The notes: a model not told the origin generated them from the sequence alone. DNA of 64,000 nt from Sphingomonas aquatilis (GCF_014196115.1 NZ_JACIDB010000008.1:1-64000), one strand, 5' to 3'. Counted from the first letter of the stretch, positions 8,345-17,411 are shown. Numbers and translations are program-made.

Positions 8345-10261
8345 ATGCTCCGTTCCATCGCCGTCGCCTCCCTGCTCCTGTCCACCGCCGCGCCGGCCCT
8401 TGCACAGGTCCCGCCCGGCAATTCGGCACCGCAGCCGGTGCCCTTCGTCGACACGATCCCGGCGCCGCAGGATACGCCCTATCCCGGCACGATCCTGCTC
8501 AACGTCGATGCGACCAACACCGAACAGGGCATCTTCCGCGTGAAGGAGACGATCCCCGTCGCCAAGGCGGGGCCGATGGCGCTGCTGTTCCCCAAGTGGC
8601 TGCCCGGGGCGCATAGCCCGCGTGGCGAGATCGAAAAGCTGGCCGGCCTCGTCATCAAGGCGAACGGCCGCGTCATTCCGTGGACGCGCGACATGGTCGA
8701 TGTCTTCGCCTTCCACATCGACGTGCCGCAGGGCGCGCGCAATCTGGACGTCGAGTTTCAGTTTATCTCGGCGACCAAGCCCGATCAGGGCCGCATCGTC
8801 GCGACGCCCAACATGATCAGCCTCGAACCCAATTCGGTCAGCCTGTATCCCGCGGGCTATTTCACCCGTCAGATCCCGATCCAGATGACGGTGAAGTTCC
8901 CGACCGGCTGGACCGCGGCGGGCGCGGTGCCGGCCAAGGCGAACGGCTCGACTTACGTCTACGACAAGACGAATTACGAGATCCTGGTCGATTCGCCGCT
9001 GCTCGCCGGCCGCTACGGCAAGACGTGGCCGCTGTCGGAGCGCGTGAACCTTAACGTCTTCGCCGACGATCCCAAGGAACTCGCCGCGACGCCCGAGCAG
9101 ATCGACGCGCACAAGCGGCTGGTCGAGCAGGCCGAAAAGACGTTCGGCGCGCATCATTACAACCATTACGAATTCCTGCTGTCGATCAGCGACCAGCTGG
9201 GCGGCATTGGGCTGGAGCATCACCGCTCGTCGGAGAACGGCGTGACGCCGGGTTATTTCACCGAATGGAACGCCAGCCCCGGCCGCCGCAACCTGCTGCC
9301 GCACGAATTCACCCACAGCTGGGACGGCAAGTTCCGCCGCGGTGCCGAGCTGTGGACGCCCGATTATCGCACGCCGATGCGCGACAAGTCGCTGTGGGTT
9401 TATGAAGGACAGACGCAATTCTGGGGCTATGTGCTCCAGGCGCGCTCGGGCCTGGTCAGCAGGCAGGACACGCTGGACGCCTATGCCGGCATCGCCGGCA
9501 GCTACGATCTCGCCCCGGCGCGCCAGTGGCGCGACCTGATCGATACCACCAACGATCCGATCATCTCGGCACGCCGCCCCAAGGGCTGGACCAGCTGGCA
9601 GCGCAGCGAAGACTATTACAACGAAGGCCTGATGGTCTGGATGGAAGTCGATGCGATGCTCCGCCAGAAGTCGGGCGGCACCAAGTCGATCGACGATTTC
9701 GCCAAGGCCTTCTTCGGCATCCGCAACGGCGACTGGGGTGAGGTCACCTACACGTTCGACGACGTCGCCAGCACGCTGAACGGCATCGTGCCCTATGATT
9801 GGGCGGGCTTCCTCACCAAGCGCCTGACCGAGACGGGCCAGCCTGCGCCGGTCGATGGCTTCGCGATGAACGGCTACAAGCTCGTCTACACCGCCGAACC
9901 GACGAAATACTTCACCAACGCCGAGAAAAGCGGCGGCGTGAACGTGACCTATTCGATCGGCCTGTCGGTGGCCAAGGACGGCGAGGCGACCGCGGTGATC
10001 TGGGACAGCCCGGCGTTCAAGGCGGGGATGGACGTCGGCACCGTCATTCAGGCGGTCAACGGCACCGCCTATAGCGGCGACGTGCTGAAGGCGGCGATCG
10101 TCGCCGCACAGACCTCGAAGGAGCCGATCAAGCTGCTGGTCAAGAGCGGGCCGCGTTATCGCGAAGTCGCCATCGACTATCACGGCGGTCCCCGCTATCC
10201 GCGCCTCCAGAAGACTGGCACCGGCGAAACCGGACTCGACAAGCTTCTGATGCCGCGCTGA
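8345..10261 (+). CDS. M61 family metallopeptidase with PDZ domain, secreted
   Basis: A 638-residue protein with a clear Sec signal peptide (MLRSIAVASLLLSTAAPALA, cleavage after ALA). The N-terminal beta domain (about 35-250) leads into the gluzincin core, with the zinc motif HEFTH at 320-324 followed by SWDGKFRRG. A PDZ-like domain sits near residues 525-600 (AFKAGMDVGTVIQAVNG). This is the layout of glycyl aminopeptidase-type M61 enzymes, periplasmic or outer-membrane-associated peptidases. It stands upstream of ppa with 34 bp between them and may be cotranscribed with it. Confidence 0.9.
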   Translation: MLRSIAVASLLLSTAAPALAQVPPGNSAPQPVPFVDTIPAPQDTPYPGTILLNVDATNTEQGIFRVKETIPVAKAGPMALLFPKWLPGAHSPRGEIEKLAGLVIKANGRVIPWTRDMVDVFAFHIDVPQGARNLDVEFQFISATKPDQGRIVATPNMISLEPNSVSLYPAGYFTRQIPIQMTVKFPTGWTAAGAVPAKANGSTYVYDKTNYEILVDSPLLAGRYGKTWPLSERVNLNVFADDPKELAATPEQIDAHKRLVEQAEKTFGAHHYNHYEFLLSISDQLGGIGLEHHRSSENGVTPGYFTEWNASPGRRNLLPHEFTHSWDGKFRRGAELWTPDYRTPMRDKSLWVYEGQTQFWGYVLQARSGLVSRQDTLDAYAGIAGSYDLAPARQWRDLIDTTNDPIISARRPKGWTSWQRSEDYYNEGLMVWMEVDAMLRQKSGGTKSIDDFAKAFFGIRNGDWGEVTYTFDDVASTLNGIVPYDWAGFLTKRLTETGQPAPVDGFAMNGYKLVYTAEPTKYFTNAEKSGGVNVTYSIGLSVAKDGEATAVIWDSPAFKAGMDVGTVIQAVNGTAYSGDVLKAAIVAAQTSKEPIKLLVKSGPRYREVAIDYHGGPRYPRLQKTGTGETGLDKLLMPR

Positions 10262-10295
10262 GGGGCAGCAGGCATAGGATTATCAAGGGACTTTC

Positions 10296-10874
10296 ATGCG
10301 TATCGATCTGATTCCGGTCGGCAAGAGCCCGCCCGACGACCTCAACGTCATCATCGAGGTGCCGACCGGCGGCGAGCCGGTCAAATATGAGTTCGACAAG
10401 GCGTCGGGCGCGCTGTTCGTCGATCGCATCCTGCACACGCCGATGCGCTATCCGGCGAACTACGGCTTCGTGCCGCACACGCTGTCGCCGGACGGCGATC
10501 CGCTCGACGCCTTGGTCGTCGCGCGCTCGCCGTTCATTCCGGGCTGCGTCGTGCGCGCGCGTCCGATCGCGGTGCTGAATCTGGAAGACGAAGCCGGCGG
10601 CGACGAAAAGCTCGTCTGCGTCCCGGTCGATTCGACCTTCCCCTATTATTCGAATGTCGGTGAAAAGGACGATCTGCCCGAGATCGTCTTCGAACAGATC
10701 GAACACTTCTTCACCCACTATAAGGATCTGGAGAAGAAGAAGTGGGTGCGCATTGGCACCTGGGGCGACCGTGAGGAAGCGCGCCGCATCGTGATGGAAG
10801 CGATCGACCGCTACGACGCCGCCAAGAAGCAGGGCGAAGAGCCGCACGACCACGACGTCCCCGGCCGCGACTGA
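10296..10874 (+). CDS. ppa: Inorganic pyrophosphatase, family I
   Basis: A 192-residue soluble enzyme hydrolysing pyrophosphate to phosphate and so pulling biosynthetic reactions forward. The signature DGDPLDALV (about 66-74) with its metal-binding aspartates is intact, as are YGFVPHT and the later KDLEKKKW segment. It is slightly longer than the usual about 175 residues because of an Asp/His-containing tail (EEPHDHDVPGRD). A repeat element follows directly. Confidence 0.95.
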   Translation: MRIDLIPVGKSPPDDLNVIIEVPTGGEPVKYEFDKASGALFVDRILHTPMRYPANYGFVPHTLSPDGDPLDALVVARSPFIPGCVVRARPIAVLNLEDEAGGDEKLVCVPVDSTFPYYSNVGEKDDLPEIVFEQIEHFFTHYKDLEKKKWVRIGTWGDREEARRIVMEAIDRYDAAKKQGEEPHDHDVPGRD

Positions 10875-10888
10875 TCCACGCCGAAATT

Positions 10889-11018
10889 CCTCCCTCGCGT
10901 CAGCGGGGGAGGGGGACCGCCGGCGTAGCCGGTGGTGGAGGGGGCGTTTCCACGAGCACGACGTTCGCGGCTTACCCCCCTCCGTCACCGCTACGCGGCG
11001 TCACCGTGCGAGGGAGGA
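10889..11018. repeat. GC-rich inverted repeat, second family
   Basis: CCTCCCTCGCGTCAGCGGGG at the left end is complementary to the right end (GCGAGGGAGG), and an inner GGTGGAGGGGG/CCCCCCTCC pair forms a second arm. The same architecture recurs at 28932-29065 and 37938-38077. It fills the space between the converging ppa and GNAT genes. Confidence 0.75.
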
Positions 11019-11019
11019 C

Positions 11020-11502
11020 TTAGCGTCCCGCCATCCGCCTGAGCGCCTCGCCCTCGACGCGCTGCACCGTCCATTCGTCCAGCCCCACCGCCCCCATCCG
11101 GCGATAGACCGCGATCGCATCGGCGTTCCAGTCGAGCACCGCCCATTCGAAGCGCGCGCAGTTCCGCTCGACCGCGATTGCGGCCAAATGGCGCAGCAGC
11201 GCGCCGCCCACGCCCTTCCCGCGTGCTGCCGGCGTCACGTACAGATCCTCCAGATACAGGCCGCGCCGCCCCTTCCACGTCGAGAAATTGTGGAAGAACA
11301 ACGCGAATCCGACGGGCGCCCCCGCCTCTTCGGCGATCACCGCTTCCGCCGCCGGCTGCGGCCCGAACAGCGCCTCGCTTAGCATCGCCTCGGTCGCCTC
11401 GACCGCATCGGGCTCGCGCTCGAACGCGGCGAGGTCCTGCACGAAGCGCAGGATCGTCGCGATATCGTCGGGCGTCGCGGGGCGGATCGGGATGTCGGTC
11501 AT
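11020..11502 (-). CDS. GNAT family N-acetyltransferase
   Basis: A 160-residue GCN5-related acetyltransferase. Motif A, with the acetyl-CoA pyrophosphate-binding loop, is plain: LYVTPAARGKGVGGALLRHL (about 88-107), and motif B follows (ALDWN-like FEWAVLDWNADAIAVYRRMG). It resembles diamine/spermidine-type acetyltransferases in overall plan, but the substrate is not deducible. Its ATG at 11502 overlaps the stop of the EamA gene (ATGA), making it the last gene of a coupled chain that begins with vapB. Confidence 0.85.
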   Translation of the reverse strand: MTDIPIRPATPDDIATILRFVQDLAAFEREPDAVEATEAMLSEALFGPQPAAEAVIAEEAGAPVGFALFFHNFSTWKGRRGLYLEDLYVTPAARGKGVGGALLRHLAAIAVERNCARFEWAVLDWNADAIAVYRRMGAVGLDEWTVQRVEGEALRRMAGR

Positions 11503-12392
11503 AACGACGCTTCCGTTTGCGGGGCGGGGATGGGGCGGCGCACCGCGACCAGGCACCCGGCGATGATGAGCACGGCACCCGCGACCGTCCACGGCGACAC
11601 GCGCTCGGCGAAGACCAGCCAGCCGAACAAGGCGGACCAGACGAAGGCGGTATATTCGACGGGCGCCAGCACCTGCGCCTCGGCACGCGCATAGGCCCAG
11701 GCGAGCGCCACCGCCGAAACCGATCCCAGCGCCGCCGATGCGGCGATCGCGGGCAATTCCTCGACGCGCGGCACGCCGGCGAACCAGGGTGCGCCGATCA
11801 GCAGCAGTCCGCCCAGCACGATGCTGGTGAACAGCGCCACCTCCAGCGGATCGGCCGCCTGCGCCTGCCGCCGCAGCAGGATCAGGCTGCCCGCATAGAG
11901 GATCGACGCGATCAGAATCGCGACGCTGCCCAGCACCATGTCTTCCGACGCGCGCGCCTGTACCTGACCCGCGGCGATCGCGAACACACCGAGGCTTGCG
12001 ACCAGCGACCCACCGATCGCGCTGCGCTGGATGCGTTCGCCGAGCGTCAGCGCGGCCAGGAACAGCGCGATCAGCGGCGCGAGGAAGGTCAGCGCCACCC
12101 CCTGCGCCATCGGCACGCGCACGAGGCCCCAGAAGAACAGCAGCACCGACGCGCCACCGACGCTGCCGCGCGCCAGATGCAACCGCAGCGCCGCCCACGC
12201 CGGCCACCGCCCACCCCGCGCGATGAAGATCGGCGCCAGCAACGCCACTCCCGCCACCGATCGCCAGAGCACGGCAAAGTAGGCGCCGCTCGCAATGGAC
12301 AGCCCCTTCATGATGGCATCCATCCCTGCGTAGACGGCAATCCCGCCCGCGGCGACGCCGAAGGCGGTGATGGGGGATGTAGCGCGGCTCAT
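11499..12392 (-). CDS. EamA/DMT family transporter
   Basis: A 297-residue membrane protein with ten predicted helices arranged as two EamA repeats (about 10-140 and 155-285), the drug/metabolite transporter plan. Motifs such as GSVGGASVLLFFWGLVRVPM and EYTAFVWSALFGWLVFAERV are typical of the family. The substrate is unknown. It overlaps vapC upstream and the GNAT gene downstream, each by 4 bp. Confidence 0.87.
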   Translation of the reverse strand: MSRATSPITAFGVAAGGIAVYAGMDAIMKGLSIASGAYFAVLWRSVAGVALLAPIFIARGGRWPAWAALRLHLARGSVGGASVLLFFWGLVRVPMAQGVALTFLAPLIALFLAALTLGERIQRSAIGGSLVASLGVFAIAAGQVQARASEDMVLGSVAILIASILYAGSLILLRRQAQAADPLEVALFTSIVLGGLLLIGAPWFAGVPRVEELPAIAASAALGSVSAVALAWAYARAEAQVLAPVEYTAFVWSALFGWLVFAERVSPWTVAGAVLIIAGCLVAVRRPIPAPQTEASL

Positions 12393-12775
12393 CGGATCAG
12401 GCGGATGTCGATGCCGAGCGCAGGATCAACCTCGGCTAGCCGGCGATCGGCCGTATAAATCGGCAAATTGCGCGTCCGCCCCAGCGCCAGGCATGCGCGA
12501 TCGCCAAGCGAGGCGCCCTGCGGACGCGTTGGCTCGCGCAGGCGCGCGGCCTCCAGAGCCTGCGGAAGATCGAACGGTACGACAGTGATCTCATACATGG
12601 TCAAGATCGACAGCACATCGTCCGCACTCGCACCGCGCTCGACGCCCCGCGCACAACATTCCGAAATGTTGACGGCCGACATGAGGCTGCCCCTGACGAC
12701 GTCGCGGACCCTGTCGGCGCCCGGCTCGCCCAGCATGAGCGCCATGGTCGCCGACGCGTCGACGACGGCGCTCAT
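12389..12775 (-). CDS. vapC: Type II toxin VapC, PIN-domain ribonuclease
   Basis: A 128-residue PIN-domain protein. The four acidic residues of the PIN active site can be placed at D6 (VVDASA), E39 (SAVNISE), D92 (LGDRACLALG) and D110 (YTADRRLAEVD), so the nuclease appears intact. VapC toxins cleave specific tRNAs or rRNA and are held inactive by VapB. It overlaps vapB by 4 bp, the usual antitoxin-toxin coupling, and unusually also overlaps the start of the transporter gene downstream. Confidence 0.88.
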   Translation of the reverse strand: MSAVVDASATMALMLGEPGADRVRDVVRGSLMSAVNISECCARGVERGASADDVLSILTMYEITVVPFDLPQALEAARLREPTRPQGASLGDRACLALGRTRNLPIYTADRRLAEVDPALGIDIRLIR

Positions 12776-13017
12776 TCCTCGCCCCAGTCGGCGCGCCGCT
12801 CCTTGAGAAAGGTGTCGACGGAGTAATCCGCCCCGAAGATCGCCCGTGCCTTGGCCTGCGCCTGTCGTACGGTTTGGTCGAACGTCATCAGTCGAACGCC
12901 ACCATCCTCGGTGCGATCAATGACCAGCGAATCGCCGTCCTTGATGCCGAGCTCGCGGCGGATATCCGCCGGGATCACCACCTTGCCGCCCGCGATCACC
13001 TTCGCATGATAGGTCAT
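12772..13017 (-). CDS. vapB: Type II antitoxin VapB, AbrB/MazE-type DNA-binding domain
   Basis: An 81-residue protein. The first about 45 residues form a swapped-hairpin AbrB-like domain (KVIAGGKVVIPADIRRELGI, then DGDSLVIDRTEDGGVRL); the rest is a toxin-binding tail ending KERRADWGEE. It should neutralise VapC and repress its own operon together with it. A GGAGG ribosome binding site lies 7 nt before the ATG, and a candidate operator lies at 13030-13055. Confidence 0.85.
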   Translation of the reverse strand: MTYHAKVIAGGKVVIPADIRRELGIKDGDSLVIDRTEDGGVRLMTFDQTVRQAQAKARAIFGADYSVDTFLKERRADWGEE

Positions 13018-13029
13018 GTCAGAACCTCC

Positions 13030-13055
13030 AGGTCCTGACCTATAACACAGGACCT
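13030..13055 (-). promoter_or_regulatory. Candidate VapBC operator/promoter
   Basis: AGGTCCTG (13030-13037) and CAGGACCT (13048-13055) form a perfect 8-bp inverted repeat with a 10-bp AT-rich spacer (ACCTATAACA) that could hold a -10 hexamer on the minus strand. It is 13 bp upstream of vapB and reaches the ispG stop codon. Position and form match autoregulatory operators of toxin-antitoxin pairs. Confidence 0.55.
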
Positions 13056-14181
13056 ATTCGGCTGCCACGACCTGCAGTTCGGCCTCGGCCGCTTCGATTT
13101 CCGCCGCCTTGGCTTCGACCAGCCGGACGATGTGGTCGATCATGCCCTCGTCCTGCACATGATGGTCGGTGACGCCCGACAGATAGACCATGTGCTTGCC
13201 GTTGCCGCCGCCGGTGATGCCGATGTCGGTCTCGCGCGCTTCGCCGGGGCCGTTGACGACGCAGCCGAGTACCGACAGGCTCATCGGCGTACGGATGTGC
13301 TGAAGCCGTTCCTCGAGCGCCTGCACGGTGCGGATCACGTCGAACCCCTGCCGCGCGCACGACGGGCACGACACGACGCGCACGCCGCGGTTGCGGATGC
13401 CAAGCGCCTTCAAGATTTCGAAGCCGACGCGCACCTCGTCCTCCGGCTCGGCGGAGAGCGAGACGCGGATCGTGTCGCCGATGCCGTACCAGAGCAGGCT
13501 GCCGATCCCGATCGCGGACTTTACGGTGCCGCCGACGAAGCCGCCCGCTTCGGTGATGCCGAGGTGCAGCGGGCAATCCACCGCTTCGGCGAGCTGCTGA
13601 TAGGCCGCGACCGCCAGGAACAGGTCCGACGCCTTCACCGCGACCTTATATTCGTGGAAATCGTGGTCCTGCAGCAGCTTGATGTGGTCGAGTGCGCTTT
13701 CCACCAGCGCATCCGGACACGGCTCGCCGTATTTTTCGAGCAGATCCTTTTCGAGGCTGCCGCCGTTGACGCCGATGCGGATCGCGCAGCCATTGGCCTT
13801 GGCGGCGCGGACGACTTCGGCGACGCGCTCCGACGACCCGATATTGCCCGGATTGATGCGCAGGCAGGCCGCGCCGGCATCCGCCGCCTCCAGCGCGCGC
13901 TTATAGTGGAAGTGGATGTCGGCGACGATCGGCACGCGCGATCCCCGCACGATCTGCTTCAGCGCCGCGGTCGATTCGACGTCGGGGCAGGAGACGCGGA
14001 TGATGTCGACGCCCGCATCCTCGCAGCGGCGAATCTGGTCGATCGTCGCGCGAATATCGGGGGTGGGCGTGTTGGTCATCGTCTGCACGGTGACGGGCGC
14101 ATCGCCGCCGACGGGAACGGTGCCGACCATGATCTGGCGGCTCTGACGGCGGACGATGTCGCGCCACGGACGTAAGGACAT
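13054..14181 (-). CDS. ispG: 4-hydroxy-3-methylbut-2-en-1-yl diphosphate synthase (flavodoxin)
   Basis: A 375-residue iron-sulfur enzyme of the MEP isoprenoid pathway, reducing MEcPP to HMBPP. The [4Fe-4S] ligands are visible near the end: C272 and C275 ([12 protein letters not shown]), C307 ([13 protein letters not shown]), with E314 as fourth ligand. The TIM-barrel N-terminal half ([20 protein letters not shown]) is standard. Transcription probably starts at the ATG itself (see promoter at 14188-14215), since no Shine-Dalgarno sequence precedes it. Confidence 0.96.
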   Translation of the reverse strand: MSLRPWRDIVRRQSRQIMVGTVPVGGDAPVTVQTMTNTPTPDIRATIDQIRRCEDAGVDIIRVSCPDVESTAALKQIVRGSRVPIVADIHFHYKRALEAADAGAACLRINPGNIGSSERVAEVVRAAKANGCAIRIGVNGGSLEKDLLEKYGEPCPDALVESALDHIKLLQDHDFHEYKVAVKASDLFLAVAAYQQLAEAVDCPLHLGITEAGGFVGGTVKSAIGIGSLLWYGIGDTIRVSLSAEPEDEVRVGFEILKALGIRNRGVRVVSCPSCARQGFDVIRTVQALEERLQHIRTPMSLSVLGCVVNGPGEARETDIGITGGGNGKHMVYLSGVTDHHVQDEGMIDHIVRLVEAKAAEIEAAEAELQVVAAE

Positions 14182-14187
14182 GGCGTC

Positions 14188-14215
14188 TATATACAGCAGC
14201 CGGGTTGCGGTTCAA
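14188..14215 (-). promoter_or_regulatory. ispG promoter, apparently leaderless
   Basis: On the minus strand TTGAAC and TATATA are 16 bp apart. The -10 element ends only 6 bp before the ispG ATG, so initiation about 7 nt downstream would fall on the start codon. The bases between (GACGCC) contain no ribosome binding site. Confidence 0.55.
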
Positions 14216-14244
14216 AGACGCTGGTGTAGGGCAGCAGCAGTTCC

Positions 14245-15393
14245 ATGACGCGTCCCCCAATTCCTCGCCATTACGGCCTCGACTGGCTGCGCGTCGCCGC
14301 CTTCGCGATCCTGATCGTCTATCATGTCGGCATGGTGTTCGTGCCCTGGGGCTTCCACGCCAAGAGCGCGCATGGCGCCGACTGGGTGGTACTGCCGATG
14401 CTGGCGGTGAACGCTTGGCGATTGAGCCTGCTGTTTGTCGTGTCGGGCTATGCCAGCCGCGCTTTGCTCACCCGCGCGCACGGTCCCGGCGGCTTCCTGC
14501 GCCAGCGTTCGCTGCGCCTGTTGGTGCCGCTGGCCTTCGGCGTCGCGGTGATCGTGCCACCGCAAAGCTGGGTCGAGCTCGTCACCCAGCACGGCTATCG
14601 CGCCGGGTTCGCGACCTTCTGGACCCACGATTATTTCCGCCTCGGCAGGCTGGGCGGGATCGGCCTGCCCGCGCTCAACCATCTGTGGTTCGTCGCCTAT
14701 CTGTGGTTGTACACGGTCGTACTGGCTGCCGGCGTCGCGCTGATCCGCACGCAGGCGCCGCAGCGGGCATTCGACCGGCTGTTTGCCGGGCCACTGCTGA
14801 TGATCATCCCGACTGCGTGGCTGGTATGCATTCATGGCTGGTGGTTCCCCATGGGTTATGAGACGCACGATCCACTCCACGATCTGATGGCGCATCTGAG
14901 CTACCTGCCCGCCTTCCTGTTCGGCTTCGCGCTGGCGGGATCGGCGCCGGTGCTGGCCGCGTGCGTGCGCTGGCGCTGGGCGGGGCTGGCGATGGCGCTC
15001 CTGGGCTATGGTTTCATCCTGGCGGTGGAGCTGGTCGGCGGCGACGCACCGCGCTGGCTGTATCCCACCTACGGAGCCGCACATGCGCTGCAGCAATGGG
15101 GCGCGACGCTCGCACTGATCGGCTTGGCCGAGCGGCACTGGAATCGCGACGCGCCGGCGCGCGCCACGCTGACCGAGGCGGTCTTCCCCTTCTACCTCGT
15201 CCATCAGACGATCATCGTCCTCGTCGCCTATTGGCTGATCCCCGCGCGACTGGCCGGCGGTGCCGAATTTGCGGTGCTGATCGCCGCGACGATCGCCGGC
15301 TGCTGGGCCTTTTACGCGATCGGCCGCCGCATCGCGATCCTGCGCCCGCTGATCGGGCTGCGGTCCCTGTCGTCACAGAAGGTAGCATCATGA
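14245..15393 (+). CDS. Acyltransferase-3 family membrane protein (OpgC-like)
   Basis: A 382-residue inner-membrane protein with about ten helices. The N-terminus YGLDWLRVAAFAILIVYHVG and a later VVSGYASRALL are typical of the acyltransferase-3/OpgC group, which transfers acyl or succinyl groups to sugars of exported glycans; the conserved His of the YHVG motif is present. The glycan acceptor is unknown. It overlaps the isoaspartyl peptidase gene by 4 bp. Confidence 0.82.
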   Translation: MTRPPIPRHYGLDWLRVAAFAILIVYHVGMVFVPWGFHAKSAHGADWVVLPMLAVNAWRLSLLFVVSGYASRALLTRAHGPGGFLRQRSLRLLVPLAFGVAVIVPPQSWVELVTQHGYRAGFATFWTHDYFRLGRLGGIGLPALNHLWFVAYLWLYTVVLAAGVALIRTQAPQRAFDRLFAGPLLMIIPTAWLVCIHGWWFPMGYETHDPLHDLMAHLSYLPAFLFGFALAGSAPVLAACVRWRWAGLAMALLGYGFILAVELVGGDAPRWLYPTYGAAHALQQWGATLALIGLAERHWNRDAPARATLTEAVFPFYLVHQTIIVLVAYWLIPARLAGGAEFAVLIAATIAGCWAFYAIGRRIAILRPLIGLRSLSSQKVAS

Positions 15394-16307
15394 GCTGGTC
15401 CCTTGTCCTGCACGGCGGCGCCGGATCGATCGAGCGCCACCGCCTGACGCCCGAACAGGACGCGGGCGCCCGCGCCGGCCTGTCCCGCGCGCTCGACGCC
15501 GGCGCGGCGATCCTGTCGGACGGCGGCAGCGCGCTCGATGCGGTGGAAGCCGCCGTCCAGGTGCTGGAGGACGATCCGCACTTCAACGCCGGCCGCGGCG
15601 CCGCCTTCACCCGCGACGGCAGCATCGAGCTGGATGCGGCGATCATGGACGGCGCCACGCGGGCGGCCGGCGCCGTCGCGGGGATCACGCAAACGCGCTC
15701 CCCCGTCGCGCTCGCACGCCGAGTGATGGCGGCGAGCCCCCACGTTCTGCTGAGCGGCACCGGCGCCGAGCAATTCGCCCGCGACCAGGGCCTGGAGGTC
15801 GCACCCGAAGGCTGGTTCGAGACGCCCGAGCGCCGCCGCCAGCTCGACGAGATGCTGTCGCGCAACGCCGACGCCTTCGACGTCGACATGAAATACGGCA
15901 CCGTCGGCGCGGTCGCACGCGATGCGGCGGGCCATGTCGCCGCCGCCACCTCGACCGGCGGCGTGACGGGCAAGCGCTGGGGCCGGATCGGCGATTCGCC
16001 ACTGATCGGCGCGGGCACCTTCGCCGACGATCGTGCCTGCGCGGTATCGTGTACCGGTTCGGGCGAATTCTTCATCCGCGTCGGCGTGGGCCATGAGATT
16101 GCGGCGCGCATCCGCCTCGCCGGGGACACGGCGCAAGCGGCCGCGGACGCCGTGATGGCGGAGGTGCGCGCGCTCGGCGGCACCGGCGGCGTGATCGTCA
16201 CGACACCTGCGGGCGATGCGCTGTGGAGCCTCACCACCCCCGGCATGTACCGCGCCCGCGCCACCGCGGCCGGTATGCGCGAGGTCGCGATCTACGGCGA
16301 CGAGTGA
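15390..16307 (+). CDS. Isoaspartyl peptidase/L-asparaginase (Ntn-hydrolase)
   Basis: A 305-residue plant-type asparaginase of the N-terminal nucleophile hydrolase class. It starts with LVLHGGAGSIERH and has GRGAAFTRDGSIELDAAIMD. Autocleavage should occur before the Thr of KYGTVGAVARD, giving alpha and beta subunits; the ATSTGGVTGKRWGRIGDSPL substrate-binding segment and CTGSGEFFIRV are intact. It removes beta-aspartyl residues from isopeptides and hydrolyses asparagine. The start ATG overlaps the upstream stop (ATGA). Confidence 0.92.
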   Translation: MSWSLVLHGGAGSIERHRLTPEQDAGARAGLSRALDAGAAILSDGGSALDAVEAAVQVLEDDPHFNAGRGAAFTRDGSIELDAAIMDGATRAAGAVAGITQTRSPVALARRVMAASPHVLLSGTGAEQFARDQGLEVAPEGWFETPERRRQLDEMLSRNADAFDVDMKYGTVGAVARDAAGHVAAATSTGGVTGKRWGRIGDSPLIGAGTFADDRACAVSCTGSGEFFIRVGVGHEIAARIRLAGDTAQAAADAVMAEVRALGGTGGVIVTTPAGDALWSLTTPGMYRARATAAGMREVAIYGDE

Positions 16308-16347
16308 TCGTCACGATCCGGCCATGATCCGTGGCGAGCATGGCCTC

Positions 16348-17364
16348 ATGATCCGCCGCCTCGCCTTGCTCGCCGCCGCACTGCTCGCCACCGCCGAGGC
16401 GCCACCGCCGCCCGCGACGCTGACCCCTTATATCACCGGCGGGACGTTCCGGCCGGGCGACTATGGCTGGCTGCGCGGTGCCTTCGATGACGCGACGCCT
16501 GCACAGAAAGCCGAATGGCACGTTCTGGACGCTTGGTTGAAGCAGTGCCGGCAGGAGAGCGCAGCACAGACCCGCGCCGAGCTGATCGCGCTCGGCATCG
16601 CCGATCCCAAGATCCGCCCTACCTCTTACGGGGATGCGCCCTGCGGCGCGGTGGATCGGGCCTTCCCACAAGGCGACATGGGTAACGATTGGTCGCTGTT
16701 CCAGACGAAGCTGACAAGCGCCCGGCGCGTCGCCGACACGCTCGTCTGGTCGGCCGCGCTGGCGCAGGCGGTCGGGGACGAGGCGGGCGACATCCTGACC
16801 GCACAGCTGATCGCCCGGCCGATCACCGATCAGGTCCTGCGCACGTCGCTGGCGTGGAATCAGGGTCCGACGAAGGGCGCGCCGCCGCTCGATCCCATGG
16901 AGGCGGGAATCGTCCGCGGACTCACCTGGTCGGCGATCGCCGCGCGCGATCATGCCAATACCGCATGGATGAAGACGGTGGTCGCCAAACATGGCTGGCC
17001 GACGATCGCCATGGTCGGGGCGCAGGCGTCGTCGAGCGCCTGGATGTTGGTACAGCATGCCGACGACGATCCCGTCTTCCAGCTCAAGATGCTGCGGCTG
17101 ATGGAGCCGCTTGCCGCGCGCGGGCAGGTGTCGCCCCGGAATCACGCGCTGCTCTACGATCGCGTTATGCTCCAGATGGTCGGGACGCAGCGCTACGGCA
17201 CGCAGATGAGCTGCGCGACAGGCAGTTGGCAGCCCTTCCCCTTGGAAGATGCCGCGAAGGTCGAAGGCTATCGCCGCGCCGCCGGCCTCAATACGATGGC
17301 GCAGAACGCCGCGCGCATCCTGCAGGAAAACGGCCCCTGCCCGCCGATGCCCACAGCCCACTGA
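16348..17364 (+). CDS. DUF6624 domain-containing secreted protein
   Basis: A 338-residue protein with a probable signal sequence (MIRRLALLAAALLATAEA). Its C-terminal third has the pattern of the DUF6624 family: SSAWMLVQHADDDPVFQLKM, then HALLYDRVMLQMVGTQRYGT. The function is unknown. An alternative ATG at 16324 adds eight residues ahead of the signal peptide; the later start is preferred because it places the basic residues directly before the hydrophobic core. Confidence 0.72.
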   Translation: MIRRLALLAAALLATAEAPPPPATLTPYITGGTFRPGDYGWLRGAFDDATPAQKAEWHVLDAWLKQCRQESAAQTRAELIALGIADPKIRPTSYGDAPCGAVDRAFPQGDMGNDWSLFQTKLTSARRVADTLVWSAALAQAVGDEAGDILTAQLIARPITDQVLRTSLAWNQGPTKGAPPLDPMEAGIVRGLTWSAIAARDHANTAWMKTVVAKHGWPTIAMVGAQASSSAWMLVQHADDDPVFQLKMLRLMEPLAARGQVSPRNHALLYDRVMLQMVGTQRYGTQMSCATGSWQPFPLEDAAKVEGYRRAAGLNTMAQNAARILQENGPCPPMPTAH

Positions 17365-17411
17365 CGCAAAGCCGCTTCTGCCCGTCACATTCCGACGCTA
17401 ATACCAAGGTC

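Noticed and set aside
6450..8543. A 697-codon plus-strand frame
   Set aside because: It is antisense to hisS and then out of frame with the DUF1345 and M61 genes, both supported by motifs.
8249..10183. A 644-codon minus-strand frame
   Set aside because: It is antisense to the M61 peptidase gene, which has a signal peptide and zinc motif; the antisense product is compositionally biased.
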